A stretch of 64,000 nt of DNA, taken from Brachyhypopomus gauderio. Taxonomy: Eukaryota > Chordata > Actinopteri > Gymnotiformes > Hypopomidae. Numbering within the stretch: the first letter of the stretch is position 1; the number at the start of each line of letters is the position of its first letter. The notes under the pieces were generated by a model. That model was not told the origin of the DNA, did not search any database, and saw only the letters and a program-made list of their open reading frames with translations. Where the stretch lies: the NCBI RefSeq assembly GCF_052324685.1, contig NC_135221.1, forward strand, positions 24,028,592 to 24,092,591, read 5' to 3'. A program made the position numbers and the translations under genes. Shown here in pieces: positions 63,974-64,000 of the stretch.

Positions 63974-64000
63974 ACAGGTGCATCTCAATAAATTAGAATA
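63974..64000. mobile_element. start of a second Tc1-like element, cut by the window end
   Basis: CAGGTGCATCTCAATAAATT after a TA, the same end as at 1381. Confidence 0.6.

Overview
This is a stretch of vertebrate nuclear genome, almost certainly from a teleost fish. Genes are split into small exons with GT..AG introns. Dinucleotide microsatellites are abundant, and the repeats are typical of fish: CR1/L2-type LINEs with TCAA/TTGA tails, Tc1-like and hAT elements, tRNA-derived SINEs and short LTR elements. The species cannot be fixed from the sequence. All exon models below were derived by eye from splice sites, reading-frame phase and family similarity.

Five protein-coding genes can be assembled. 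(1) acod1/irg1, cis-aconitate decarboxylase, which makes itaconate (minus, 8651-12474, 6 coding exons, 497 codons). (2) Fusion gene A (plus, 13789-17714, 10 coding exons, 872 codons): three successive GPR1/FUN34/YaaH (SatP-like) membrane units followed by a YrdC/Sua5 domain. (3) Fusion gene B, its diverged paralogue (minus, 43695-47674, 9 coding exons, 883 codons). (4) A GATD3/ES1-like gene of the DJ-1/PfpI superfamily (plus, 51403-52619, 4 coding exons, 224 codons). (5) A PhyH-family Fe(II)/2-oxoglutarate dioxygenase (minus, 57608-59673, 6 coding exons, 272 codons).

The genes form two head-to-head pairs plus one single gene: acod1 <- -> A, then B <- -> gatd3-like, then <- phyH. The space between acod1 and A looks like a compact two-way promoter. 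It has a TATA box facing each gene and a consensus NF-kB site (GGGAATTTCC, 12674-12683) between them. The working hypothesis is an inflammation-linked metabolic cluster around itaconate, in which A and B are membrane carriers or sensors of small carboxylates carrying a nucleotide-binding YrdC domain. Family membership and gene order are seen; the shared function is inference.

The rest is repeats. 1-8260 holds a Tc1 relic with a hAT insert, an old LINE with a MITE insert, a 50-bp perfect inverted repeat, a long CA array and a LINE whose reverse-transcriptase codons have expanded into a 30-bp minisatellite. 18.7-21.5 kb is a GT-rich minisatellite split by a LINE. 22.3-31.2 kb is a nest of five elements inside one another, four of the five with clear target-site duplications. 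32.5-41.2 kb is satellite DNA (77-bp, 41-bp and ~24-bp units) with two LINEs inserted in the 41-bp array. 41.3-43.5 kb has two SINEs and a solo LTR. 48.3-48.8, 53.6-54.8, 59.1-59.5, 61.3-61.6 and 63.2-63.6 kb are further minisatellites. The window ends inside the first bases of another Tc1 copy.
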